DNA of 64,000 nucleotides, taken from contig JAFGBS010000002.1 in NCBI GenBank assembly GCA_016933055.1, positions 62,001-126,000 of the forward strand. The letters are read 5' to 3'. Positions within the stretch are counted from its first letter, which is position 1, and the number at the start of each line of letters is the position of its first letter. The notes below the pieces were generated by a model. It had not been told where the DNA came from and searched no databases. It saw nothing but the letters and a program-made list of their open reading frames with translations. Position numbers and translations under genes: made by a program. This stretch comes from Promethearchaeota archaeon. Lineage in GTDB: Archaea > Asgardarchaeota > Lokiarchaeia > Sigyniarchaeales > Promethearchaeaceae. This document shows positions 26,251 through 35,543 of this stretch, in pieces.

Positions 26251-26778
26251 TTATCGAAGAGTGACGATATATGCACTTGACAATTCTTCGTCCAAATCCA
26301 AAATTATTACGGTGGGAAGGGGTTTACGTTGAACTTGATAGCGCGTATTTAATGGAGGGGCTTTAGGATGTGTGGGGGAACCGGGGTTAAGATATAAAAA
26401 TCCATGATTTAATTCATAAAACTCCTTGATTAGAGGAATATGCGTATGGCCACTAATAAGAATATCCAAATTTTCTTGTTTCACAAAAGAAAAGGAGGGC
26501 ATTATATGGATTAATCCAATATTCTTATGGTAAAGTTCTAGTTTCCTAAAGGTGGCAAATCTCTCATGGATAGTAGAGTCATCTACATTACCTGCAACAG
26601 CTTCCACAGGTGCAATCCGTTCCAAATCATTAATAAACGCAATATTGGTAATATCTCCAGCGTGTAGGATAAGGTCAACTTCTGCAAAGGCTTGTTCTAT
26701 ACGTTTATATAGTCCCGAATAATTTGCTGTCGAATCTAAATGAGTATCAGATATGATGCCGATTTCCATATGATTCAT
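26251..26778 (-). CDS. YfcE/MJ0936-type metallophosphoesterase
   Basis: Calcineurin-like phosphodiesterase of 175 aa. Metal-binding motifs are IISDTHLDS, HAGDITN, GNVDDS and GHTHIP, all present. Family members cleave phosphodiesters, and the natural substrate is unclear. It starts 3 bases after the CPBP gene stop on the same strand, so they are probably in one transcript. A second ATG three codons in is possible. Confidence 0.92.
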   Translation of the reverse strand: MNHMEIGIISDTHLDSTANYSGLYKRIEQAFAEVDLILHAGDITNIAFINDLERIAPVEAVAGNVDDSTIHERFATFRKLELYHKNIGLIHIMPSFSFVKQENLDILISGHTHIPLIKEFYELNHGFLYLNPGSPTHPKAPPLNTRYQVQRKPLPTVIILDLDEELSSAYIVTLR

Positions 26779-26781
26779 CTC

Positions 26782-27843
26782 TTAAATGAAAAAAATTCCA
26801 ATAGCCCAGAATAATAATCCAAAGAAAATGTCTGCAAGAATAATTTTTCTTCTTATATAGGGTTCTGGTAATATGATCTTATATGACTTAAAAAACCCAA
26901 GATAGGATTTTATCCCTGTTCTAAGCTCACGAAAGAACAACGCAGCTAATATCACCGATACACCTATTAAAGGAAAGTAGACTAATTTTGCTAGGTTCCA
27001 TAAGGTAAAATTTTGAGTACTATATAACCACAGAGCGCTGGAGGATATTACATTATTTAAGGTGTGTGCAAGGATAATTGGCCAGATCATACGATTTTTA
27101 AGGAGAAATGTAGCTGAAATGGAACCCACCAAAAATCCCCCCAAACTCCATACGATCGCCGGTAAGATATCGATAACTAAATTTTCACTTGTAAATAGAT
27201 AGGCAAAATGAGATAATCCGAAATATAAGGATGAAATTAAAATCGACGAACTGGGATTAAGGTATTTTTCTGCCCGTACAGTTAAATATCCTCGAAAAAA
27301 GGTTTCCTCCCGGATTCCAACCATCAAATGCAGAAAGATAGAATAGATGATGAAGGTGACAAAGCTTGGAAAATTAAGATATGCATTCACATCAGGGTTT
27401 GTGTTTAAGGATCTTTTTGAATAATCCAAACCCCCTGGAAGGGAATAAGTCAGAAAGTCGAGAGGTATGTAAACCAAAAAAAGCAATAAGAATGTGAAAA
27501 GAAGCTGTGTACCAAAGTTCTTAAAAGTAAATAAGGAATAAGTTTCTTTCAAAGGGGGTTCAGGATTTAGGAGAGGCAACTTGCTTTTGTAAAATACCAA
27601 CTGAACGAATATCAATGAAAGTATTGTTGCAATAAGAACGGATAACAAATTTGTGCCATACAACATTAAACCTTGATATGGATTGGATTCGGAAATCGGG
27701 ATAAGTCGAATTAAGTATTGTAAGCCAATTATAATTAAAAAATTCAGTAACATCAACATAAAGACTTCTAACAAGACATAAAATCTGCGAGTTACAATAT
27801 GAGTGGAATAATCTGCGGGGCTCTCGGGGTTTACATCTGACAT
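26782..27843 (-). CDS. CPBP family intramembrane protease
   Basis: Membrane protein of 353 aa with about eight hydrophobic segments. The CPBP/Abi motifs are in order: REETFFRGY, GLSHFAY and a third conserved HTLNNVIS. These are the glutamate and histidine residues of the Rce1-like glutamate protease. Eukaryotic Rce1 processes prenylated GTPases, but the Asgard small GTPases seen here lack a C-terminal CaaX box, so that link is not supported. Confidence 0.88.
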   Translation of the reverse strand: MSDVNPESPADYSTHIVTRRFYVLLEVFMLMLLNFLIIIGLQYLIRLIPISESNPYQGLMLYGTNLLSVLIATILSLIFVQLVFYKSKLPLLNPEPPLKETYSLFTFKNFGTQLLFTFLLLFLVYIPLDFLTYSLPGGLDYSKRSLNTNPDVNAYLNFPSFVTFIIYSIFLHLMVGIREETFFRGYLTVRAEKYLNPSSSILISSLYFGLSHFAYLFTSENLVIDILPAIVWSLGGFLVGSISATFLLKNRMIWPIILAHTLNNVISSSALWLYSTQNFTLWNLAKLVYFPLIGVSVILAALFFRELRTGIKSYLGFFKSYKIILPEPYIRRKIILADIFFGLLFWAIGIFFI

Positions 27844-27884
27844 ATCGGATACCTTTGATTTTGGATTTCTTAATCCAGTAGCTC

Positions 27885-29087
27885 CTAAACAATTTTTCCT
27901 AGAATTTTGGAAAATTGAAATTTTCCCTCTGTAGTGTCAAGTAGAAGATGATTTTTTCTATCACTGTCAGGAGATTTTTCTATGTACCCAATTATTTTTG
28001 CAGGGATGTTGAATCGTTCGGAGATGTTGATTATATCTTGGGATAATTCTTCGGATATAATTATCTCCATACGATGTCCCATATTAAAAACTTGGTACAT
28101 TTCCTCCCAGGATGCTCCCGATGACGCTTGAATTAAACGGAAAATAGGGGGGATTTCAAATAAATCATTTTTAATGTAACAGAGATTGTTCCCAAAATTC
28201 AAGCATTTAGTTTGACCACCTCCCGTATTATGATATATTCCATGGATTTTAGTTTTAAAATGCTGAAAAATCTCCACAATTACGGGAGAATAGGTGCGGG
28301 TTGGAGAAAGTAATCCCTCTCCAACACTGAGATCCGTTCCAGACAATGGTTCAGACAAGAGATGTTTGCCATAAAAAATTAGTTTTTCATCTATGCCATT
28401 ATCATAACACTCAGGATATTTTGTGTAATATTGATGATGAAGAGTTCCATGTCTAGCCAGTGTCAATCCATTACTCGAAATACCACTGTTATACCTAGTT
28501 TCGTAGCTAGCTTTTCCTGAACTTGCTAATCCCACAATAATATCCCCTTCTTGCACATTGTTAGCATCAATTATTTGAGATCGTTTTATTCGGGAAAACA
28601 GCGATACTCCCACTTCCAATGTACGACATAAATCACCTACATCTTCCGTTTCTCCCCCAGCTAAATGGATAGGAAATCCAAGGGCCGTTAACCATTTACA
28701 AAATGAAATATGTTCGTGGATCAATACAGCAAGAATTTCTCCATTTATTAGGCGTTTGTTTCGACTGATAGTGTCTGATATGAGCACGTTTCCAGAAACA
28801 CCTACACATAGTACGTCATCCACATTCATTATGATAGCATCTTGCACGATTCCCTTAAAAAAGGAAAGATCTCCCGTCTCTTTATACATCATATACGCAA
28901 GATTTGCTTTAGTACCTGCAGAATCTGAATGGAAAATCGAGCAATAATCAGTATCCCCACTAATATCTGGAAGAACTTTGCAGAATGCTCCCGGATAAAG
29001 CCCTTTTTCCTGATTTTCTAATGCTTTATGAACCTCTTCTTTAGATGGGGAAACTCCCAGTTCCTCATATATCGTACGTTTTTTCAT
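27885..29087 (-). CDS. purM: Phosphoribosylformylglycinamidine cyclo-ligase PurM-like
   Basis: AIR synthase family protein of 400 aa, larger than the common 340 aa form. It shows HSDSAGTKANLAYMMY (ATP and substrate region), VQDAIIMNVDDVLCVG, GGETEDVGD and GDIIVGLASSGKASYETRY. It closes the imidazole ring in purine synthesis. The start overlaps the end of purB by 4 bp, so the two are cotranslated. Confidence 0.88.
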   Translation of the reverse strand: MKKRTIYEELGVSPSKEEVHKALENQEKGLYPGAFCKVLPDISGDTDYCSIFHSDSAGTKANLAYMMYKETGDLSFFKGIVQDAIIMNVDDVLCVGVSGNVLISDTISRNKRLINGEILAVLIHEHISFCKWLTALGFPIHLAGGETEDVGDLCRTLEVGVSLFSRIKRSQIIDANNVQEGDIIVGLASSGKASYETRYNSGISSNGLTLARHGTLHHQYYTKYPECYDNGIDEKLIFYGKHLLSEPLSGTDLSVGEGLLSPTRTYSPVIVEIFQHFKTKIHGIYHNTGGGQTKCLNFGNNLCYIKNDLFEIPPIFRLIQASSGASWEEMYQVFNMGHRMEIIISEELSQDIINISERFNIPAKIIGYIEKSPDSDRKNHLLLDTTEGKFQFSKILGKIV

Positions 29088-30457
29088 GACTTGTTCCCTT
29101 GTGATCGATCAAAATACTTTGATTGAATTACTTGTATTAAATTTTCTACCTGTTCAACCGCTTTTCCAATGTAATTCTTCGGATCCAGCAATTCATCCAA
29201 TTCCGTTGGTGAGAATTTATTACTGAATATCGGATGAAGTTTTAAAAGATCTCGTATAGATTTCTTTTCCGTTCTTGCTTGAATTGCCACTGTACGCAGA
29301 ATTTCGTGGGCTTCTTGTCTCCCAATGCCTTTATTTACTAATTCTAGCATAAGACGTTCCGTTAAAATCGCTCCTTCGGTTAAATACAGATTTTTGGTAA
29401 TGTTCTCTTTGTTAAATTCTAACCCACTTAGGATCGTGTGCAATTCTTTTAACATATAATCTAATAAGACAAATGTCTCAGGAAATAAGACTCGTTCTGA
29501 TGCGCTATTGGTCAGATCTCGTTCATCTTCAAGAGTCATATTCTCCAGCGCAATGTAAGTGTTAGATTTAATTACTCTACTTAACCCGCATAATCGTTCA
29601 GATTTATGGGGATTACGCTTTTGGGGCATTGTAGAACTCCCAACTTGTTTCTTTTTAAAAGGTTCATATAATTCAGCTATTTCATTTCTCTGCAATATGC
29701 GGATCTGCCGTGCAATCTTATCTACAGTACCTGCAATTAATGCAAGAATAAGAATCAATTCAGCATATCGATCTCGTTGTAGGATTTGGTTTGCGATTAA
29801 TACAGGTTTTAGATCCAGAAGTTCCATCACTTTGTTTTGGATAGGGACTCCAAGTTCCCCATAGCTTGCCATTGTTCCTACGGCCCCAGACATCTTGCCA
29901 ACCGATATACGAGGCAATAATTCTCTCATCCTATCGATGTGGCGACAAAATTCTGCAGCCCAAACTCCAAAACGCATACCATACGTAGTTGGTAGGGCAT
30001 GTTGACCATGAGTCCTACCTACACAAACTAATTTTTTATTCTTTTGACATTTTGTTTTTAATTCCTCTAAATTCAATAGGAGCTTCTGCAGTATAAGATT
30101 ACTAGCTTGTGTAAGAATCAATGCATTGGCAGTATCTTCGATATCATATGAAGTAGCGGAGAGATGCACGTACCTACCAGCATCTCCCTTACATGCTTCA
30201 GACAACGCACGTACCATTGCCATTAAATCATGATCAATTTCATTTTCAATTTGATGGATACGTTCGATTTTAACATATTTTAAAGATGCTTTCTCAGAAA
30301 TTTCGTCAGCTGCCGATTTAGGAATAGTTCCAAATTCTGCATGTGCTTGAGACAGAGCTGCCTCCACTTTCAACCACATCTCAAATTTATGGGCTTGGGA
30401 AAATATTTCTTTCATTTCTTCGGTAAAATACCGATATTCGATAGGATGTAACACCAT
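29084..30457 (-). CDS. purB: Adenylosuccinate lyase PurB
   Basis: Lyase of about 457 aa acting twice in purine synthesis. The superfamily signature GSSTMPQKRNPHKSE holds the catalytic serine loop. VGRTHGQHALPTTYG and ATSYDIEDTANAL supply the other active-site regions. I chose the ATG at 30457, where the family N-terminus MVLHPIEYRY begins. The frame from 30478 adds seven residues. It overlaps purM by 4 bp. Confidence 0.95.
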   Translation of the reverse strand: MVLHPIEYRYFTEEMKEIFSQAHKFEMWLKVEAALSQAHAEFGTIPKSAADEISEKASLKYVKIERIHQIENEIDHDLMAMVRALSEACKGDAGRYVHLSATSYDIEDTANALILTQASNLILQKLLLNLEELKTKCQKNKKLVCVGRTHGQHALPTTYGMRFGVWAAEFCRHIDRMRELLPRISVGKMSGAVGTMASYGELGVPIQNKVMELLDLKPVLIANQILQRDRYAELILILALIAGTVDKIARQIRILQRNEIAELYEPFKKKQVGSSTMPQKRNPHKSERLCGLSRVIKSNTYIALENMTLEDERDLTNSASERVLFPETFVLLDYMLKELHTILSGLEFNKENITKNLYLTEGAILTERLMLELVNKGIGRQEAHEILRTVAIQARTEKKSIRDLLKLHPIFSNKFSPTELDELLDPKNYIGKAVEQVENLIQVIQSKYFDRSQGNKS

Positions 30458-30542
30458 TTTACAAGTGTAATAAATCATTACACAAAATATAATTTGCGTG
30501 TAGTGTTCACTGTTATAAGCACTTCCTCATCAAGAATATATA

Positions 30543-30812
30543 ATGCGAAAAGTATTTACACAATATAAGATATTTATTTGCCCACATTGCGGTCTGATCC
30601 AATTTGTGAAAGATATACAACATTCAAGAAGATGTCCAAACTCAAAATGTGGAAAAATGATAAATCTTGAACATGTTATTGTATGTGCACGAACCTATGA
30701 CATCCAAAAAGCAGTGGTAATTGTCCAAAAATTAAAAGAAAAAAAGTGTGAAATGCAGAAAATGGATGAAATTCGACCACTTCTTGAAGAGGAGGAAGAC
30801 AATATTGGGTAA
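30543..30812 (+). CDS. DUF1922-like zinc ribbon protein (89 aa)
   Basis: Small archaeal protein with zinc ligands C-x2-C in FICPHCG and C-x4-C in RRCPNSKCGK, followed by a helix DIQKAVVIVQKLKEKK. This arrangement matches my memory of the DUF1922 family, whose function is unknown. It ends just ahead of the TldD gene (5 bases), so it probably shares the transcript. Confidence 0.75.
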   Translation: MRKVFTQYKIFICPHCGLIQFVKDIQHSRRCPNSKCGKMINLEHVIVCARTYDIQKAVVIVQKLKEKKCEMQKMDEIRPLLEEEEDNIG

Positions 30813-30817
30813 AAACC

Positions 30818-32233
30818 ATGCAATCAGAACCAAACCTTGACCTTCCGGTGGACGATGCTTATCACAAGCAACTCCAAAAATTAAAGAAAAAATATAATAT
30901 CGAATATTATAATGCTCGGTTTAATATCGCTACATCTACAATTATTCATATCAATAAAGGCAAGATGAAGCAAAATAATAATCATTATGACTATGGCTGT
31001 TCTATCCAGACTTTCGTTAATGGTGGGTATGGATTTGCTTCTAGTAATGAAATTTCCCTTTCTGAAATTGAGAGAATGTTTGAAAAATCCGTAAAATTAG
31101 CACAATGGAGCAGTTCAAGAGCAGGGAAAAAATTTCATATGAAAAGCTATGATCCTCTTGTGGTATCATATGAACAGCCTCAAAAACGAAATCTATTTGA
31201 TGTATCTAATGAAGACAAGATCTTTTTTTTACTCCAACAAGATAAAGCTGCAAGTACCTATGATGCTCGAATTGTGAATACCAATTCCTACTATATGGAT
31301 AATGTGTCTCGTACAATTATTAGTACTTCTGACAATCGGATTGTAGATAATATTGAAAGTCATGTACGAATTCGAATCTTAACGAATTCGAAGGAAGAAA
31401 CGAATTTACAAGAAGGAAAAAAATCTATGGGAATTTCGGGAGGATTTGAAATTATTGACAAGGCAAATAACCTTGGTTTAGAGGCTGCCGAGGAAGCTAT
31501 TGAGAATTTGAATGCCAAACCGGTTAAAGGAGGGCAATACAATATCATAGCAGATCCTTATCTTTCTGGAACCTTTATCCATGAAGCATTTGGACATGCC
31601 TGTGAAGCAGATGGTGTGCTAGCAGGAGAAAGTCAGCTAGCAGGGAGAATTGGTGAACGTATGGGAAATAAGACGATAAATGTGATTGATGACCCCACCA
31701 TGGAAGGAGAATATGGATTCGTCAAATACGATTCTGAAGCTATGGAAGCACGAAAGGTCCAGCTCATTAAGGAGGGGTTTTTAAATGGTTTTATGCATAA
31801 TAGAGAAACTGCCAGTAAAATGGATGTTGAACCGACTGGAAATGGAAGAGCGTCTTCCTTTTCTTCAATCCCAGTGGTTCGTATGAGAACTACTTTCATT
31901 GAACCAGGAGATTGGAGTTTAGAGGAGATGATGGAGGATTTAAAAAATGGAATCTTGTGTGTTAGTTGGAATTACGGTTATACAGAACCATCAATAGGAC
32001 AATTTATGTTTAAAATGGCACGCGCGTGGGAAGTTCAGAATGGAGAAAAAGTTCAATTATTGCGCGATGCTGCTCTATCAGGGATGATGCTTGATATACT
32101 GAATAATATTTCAGCTGTTGGGAAAGAAAAATTGTTGGACGACGGAACATGTGGAAAAGCAAATCAACATGTGCCGGTAAGTTCAGGCAGTCCGTATATT
32201 CGAATTAATAACGTTGTTATAGGAGGCCTATGA
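30818..32233 (+). CDS. tldD: TldD-like metalloprotease
   Basis: TldD family protease of 471 aa with the HExxxH zinc motif as HEAFGH at residues 255-260. TldD and TldE form a heterodimer that degrades unfolded peptides and processes some ribosomal peptides. It directly precedes the TldE partner, which starts on the next base after the stop codon. Confidence 0.93.
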   Translation: MQSEPNLDLPVDDAYHKQLQKLKKKYNIEYYNARFNIATSTIIHINKGKMKQNNNHYDYGCSIQTFVNGGYGFASSNEISLSEIERMFEKSVKLAQWSSSRAGKKFHMKSYDPLVVSYEQPQKRNLFDVSNEDKIFFLLQQDKAASTYDARIVNTNSYYMDNVSRTIISTSDNRIVDNIESHVRIRILTNSKEETNLQEGKKSMGISGGFEIIDKANNLGLEAAEEAIENLNAKPVKGGQYNIIADPYLSGTFIHEAFGHACEADGVLAGESQLAGRIGERMGNKTINVIDDPTMEGEYGFVKYDSEAMEARKVQLIKEGFLNGFMHNRETASKMDVEPTGNGRASSFSSIPVVRMRTTFIEPGDWSLEEMMEDLKNGILCVSWNYGYTEPSIGQFMFKMARAWEVQNGEKVQLLRDAALSGMMLDILNNISAVGKEKLLDDGTCGKANQHVPVSSGSPYIRINNVVIGGL

Positions 32234-33595
32234 ATGGAAAATATTCCTGAAATGGTTCGTAAAGCTGGTTTGTATTGTGAGATTTTCCCCGAAGTGCGGT
32301 CTTGGGATATTTTAGGAGGAACAATATCCGGCTCCTCTATAAGCATAGAAAAAGGATTTCTTAAAACTTCTGAGAGTTCAACTGAATATTCCATTAATAT
32401 TCGCTTATTCGGGGAGAGAGGAAAAACAGGCAGCGTAAATATTTCTAAAATGAATCTTCCTTTCATCCGTTCGGCTATTGATCGAACCGTTAGCTTAATG
32501 AAGGGATCACTTCCTAATCCAGAATTTAAATTCTTATCGCAACCTCCTTCCTCCTATCCCCCGATAAACACTCCTTATGATTCTAAAGTCAAGGATGTAT
32601 CATTTGATGATACCAAAGAAATCATAGATCAGTTTATACGATTAAAATCCCGTGATGACCGAATTGTATCAGTATCAGGAGGATTTTCATATTACGATAT
32701 ACAGTATATACTTTTAAATTCTAATGGGATAAATCTTGAAAATAAAGAATCTACTGTTTCTTTATATGCTGAAGTTATTATGGAAGAAATACTGAAAGGA
32801 AAGAAAGAAAACTCCAATGGTTATGAAGGACAAAGTTACATATTTTTCGATAAAGTTAACCCTGAAGAGATATTCAACAAAGCACTGCATAAAGCTCAAA
32901 AAGGTTTAAAAAAATCCAAGATACCTACAGGTTATTATCCAGTGGTATGTGCACCTCCAGTAGTTATATTATTATTTAATCGTACTCTGTCGGCAGCTCT
33001 TGATGCACAAACAGTATATGAAAGACGAAGTTTCTTATCAAATCAGTTAGGGAATCAAATAGCTTCTGATAATTTAGAGATCTTGGATGATCCTTGGTTA
33101 CAGGAAGGACTGGCGACATCTGCATGGGATATGGAAGGAACAGCAACCCAACCCATAAAACTAGTTGAAAATGGCGTGTTGAAATCCTATCTCCACAATG
33201 TTTATACAGCAAACTTGTTTGAAACTGTGAGTACAGGTCATGCTTCTCGAGGATTAAATTCAATTTCAGTAGGAATTAGCCCCTCTAATTTGAAAATTCT
33301 ACCTGGAAAGAATTCTCTCGATTCTATGATTGAAAGTATTCCTCAAGGAGTTCTAATTGAAGCCTCTTATGATTACCCTAACATTGTAACAGGAGAATTT
33401 TCGGGATTAATTGCATCAGGATATTTGATTCATGATGGTGAAATTAAAGATGCATTACGTGAGAGTCTAATCGGTATAAATTTTTCGGAGTTTTACAATA
33501 ATATCACCGGGATTGGCAAGAAGATTCATCGAAAAGGTCCGCATTATGTTCCCTATATAAAAGTAGATGACGTAAAAGTAAGCGCAAAAGAGTGA
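32234..33595 (+). CDS. tldE: TldE/PmbA-like partner protease subunit
   Basis: Protein of 453 aa of the same superfamily, in the TldE/PmbA branch. The zinc motif HExxxH is absent, as expected for the non-catalytic partner. Recognisable parts are YDIQYILLNSNG, TSAWDMEGTATQPIKLVENG and the C-terminal VPYIKVDDV. Confidence 0.92.
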   Translation: MENIPEMVRKAGLYCEIFPEVRSWDILGGTISGSSISIEKGFLKTSESSTEYSINIRLFGERGKTGSVNISKMNLPFIRSAIDRTVSLMKGSLPNPEFKFLSQPPSSYPPINTPYDSKVKDVSFDDTKEIIDQFIRLKSRDDRIVSVSGGFSYYDIQYILLNSNGINLENKESTVSLYAEVIMEEILKGKKENSNGYEGQSYIFFDKVNPEEIFNKALHKAQKGLKKSKIPTGYYPVVCAPPVVILLFNRTLSAALDAQTVYERRSFLSNQLGNQIASDNLEILDDPWLQEGLATSAWDMEGTATQPIKLVENGVLKSYLHNVYTANLFETVSTGHASRGLNSISVGISPSNLKILPGKNSLDSMIESIPQGVLIEASYDYPNIVTGEFSGLIASGYLIHDGEIKDALRESLIGINFSEFYNNITGIGKKIHRKGPHYVPYIKVDDVKVSAKE

Positions 33596-33601
33596 TTATA
33601 T

Positions 33602-34663
33602 TCAATTTATGATAGTTTTAAACCATTCAATAGTTCTTTTTAATCCTTCTTTCAATTGGATAGTAGGTTGCCATTTAAGAATTTCATTTGCTCTTTTCAA
33701 TGCTGGTTGTCGTCTTACGGGATCATCAATTGGCATTGGATGATGAACAATTTTAGAATTGGAATTCGTGAGTTCGATAACAAGTTCGGCGAGTTCTAAT
33801 ACCGATACCTCAATATTATTTCCTATATTAATCACAGTGCCTTTAGCTTGAGGGGTGGCGATATCCGTCAAAATCCCTTCAATTTCATCAACGATGTATG
33901 TATAAGAACGGGTCTGTTCCCCATCTCCAAATATCGTGATCTCTTCATTTTTTAATGCCTGATGAATAAAATTTGGGACAACCCTACCAAAAGTTTTTCC
34001 CCAACGTATACGAGGACCATAGGTATTGAAAATTCGAACCACCCATGCATTGATCTGATGTTCTAAAATATATGCCATTACAAAGGCTTCTCCAGCTCGC
34101 TTTGATTCATCATAACACGAGCGGGGGCCAATGGGATTAACATTCCCGAAATAATCTTCAGGAGTAGGTACAAATTCATTTGGAGGATTCCCGTATACTT
34201 CGCTTGTGGAAGTATAGATGAAGTCAGCGTTATGAAGATTTGCGATTCCTAGCGCATTAAAGGTCCCCATTGTGTTGGATTTTAAAATAGAAATAGGGTG
34301 TTTTTCGAATTCAAAGGGAGATGCACGAGATGCCATATGCATAACAATATCTATACGATCTATATCTGGGACACTAAATGCGTGAGGATGAGTTTTACCA
34401 AAGTAAATGGGAGTCGCAATATCATGTCCAATATAACGAAAATGAGGATGATTATTAAGATGCTTAATGTTGTTCCATTTACCACTCGAAAAATTATCTA
34501 CACAAATGACATGAGCTCCTTGTGCAGTCAAAACATCACATACCCATGAACCCAAAAATCCCGCTCCGCCAGTAATTAATATAATTTTATCTTTAAAGGA
34601 AATGTCTCGTTTTTGAAGACGTTTTTTGATTTCATTTACATCTTCTTCAATAATAGGATGTAT
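33602..34663 (-). CDS. NAD-dependent UDP-sugar decarboxylase/epimerase, unusual start
   Basis: Extended short-chain dehydrogenase related to UDP-glucuronate decarboxylase. The NAD motif is TGGAGFLGS. The catalytic set is the serine in STSEVYG and Y-x3-K in CYDESKRAGE, followed by YGPRIRWG. Upstream of the Rossmann motif the reading frame stays open for 36 more codons, with HPIIEEDVNEI matching homologs, up to a stop at 34672. No ATG, GTG or TTG occurs there. The best candidate is ATA 34661-34663 after GGTGA, placed like an ATG. The TTG at 34555 would cut through the NAD motif. Confidence 0.8.
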   Translation of the reverse strand: MHPIIEEDVNEIKKRLQKRDISFKDKIILITGGAGFLGSWVCDVLTAQGAHVICVDNFSSGKWNNIKHLNNHPHFRYIGHDIATPIYFGKTHPHAFSVPDIDRIDIVMHMASRASPFEFEKHPISILKSNTMGTFNALGIANLHNADFIYTSTSEVYGNPPNEFVPTPEDYFGNVNPIGPRSCYDESKRAGEAFVMAYILEHQINAWVVRIFNTYGPRIRWGKTFGRVVPNFIHQALKNEEITIFGDGEQTRSYTYIVDEIEGILTDIATPQAKGTVINIGNNIEVSVLELAELVIELTNSNSKIVHHPMPIDDPVRRQPALKRANEILKWQPTIQLKEGLKRTIEWFKTIIN

Positions 34664-34677
34664 TTTGGTTCACCGAT

Positions 34678-35292
34678 TTATTTAGTGTCAATAACTTTTT
34701 TTCCACAATGCGTACATAAAATCAAATTTTTACTAATTTTTTGTCCGCAGTGAGGACAAGTCTGTAGGGATCGTTTTACCAAAATTTTAGCAATCTCGTC
34801 AAAAGCTTCTTGGATCCCCAATCCTTCTTTCGCAGATGTCTCTTTATATAAATCCATCTTATGTTTTTTCTTGAATTTTAACGCATGTTTGCGAGATATC
34901 TGGCGTTGATCTTCCAGATCTATTTTTGATGCAATAAGACAAATAATAAGGTCGGATTCAGCATTTTTTACCAGGGATAGCCAATTATCCAGATCTTGAA
35001 AACTGCTTGGATCGGTGATGTCAAAAAGAAGAAATGCGGCACTAGCTCCCGAGCAATATGCTGGAAAAAGTTGCCGGAATTTATTTTCACCCGCAAAATC
35101 CCATATACTAAATTGTAACTTAATGGGGTCCGGACTGGCAGATGGATCATTTACAGTGATAGTTTTCACTTCGAATTCTACACCGATAGTGCTAAGAGTG
35201 TCAGCTTCAAATCGATCATCCACTGCCCTTCTTATCAATGAGGTTTTTCCTACCCCTTTAGACCCACCGATGACAATTTTTAGTTTAATCAT
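34678..35292 (-). CDS. Rab/Ras-like small GTPase with C-terminal zinc ribbon
   Basis: GTPase of 204 aa. P-loop GSKGVGKT at residues 10-17, switch I TIGVEF, G3 WDFAGE at 64-69 (Phe in place of Thr), G4 SKID at 122-125 and G5 ETSAK at 151-155. A two-knuckle zinc ribbon (C179, C182, C193, C196) replaces the lipidated tail of eukaryotic Rabs. So it is probably targeted by protein or nucleic acid contacts, not by prenylation. Upstream on the opposite strand stands the Rag-like GTPase. The epimerase gene begins about 15 bases after its stop. Confidence 0.92.
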   Translation of the reverse strand: MIKLKIVIGGSKGVGKTSLIRRAVDDRFEADTLSTIGVEFEVKTITVNDPSASPDPIKLQFSIWDFAGENKFRQLFPAYCSGASAAFLLFDITDPSSFQDLDNWLSLVKNAESDLIICLIASKIDLEDQRQISRKHALKFKKKHKMDLYKETSAKEGLGIQEAFDEIAKILVKRSLQTCPHCGQKISKNLILCTHCGKKVIDTK

Positions 35293-35543
35293 TATTCAGA
35301 ACCCAATTTTCTTTCAAAACAACGTACCCATATTAAATCGAAACGTAAATCTATTTCGGGATTAGTTATTTGGTATTTGTTTTTAAATAGTATTATTTAT
35401 GAATTGTCTGATTTCTATTTAATTTTTCCTTTCCTTAAAGAGATCAATCCTATGTGTGTGAAAAATCATTAAGGATTTATTTTCTTATTTTCTAGTGGTT
35501 TACCGATTTAGTATAAAAACAAAATGGGATTAGCGATATACCT

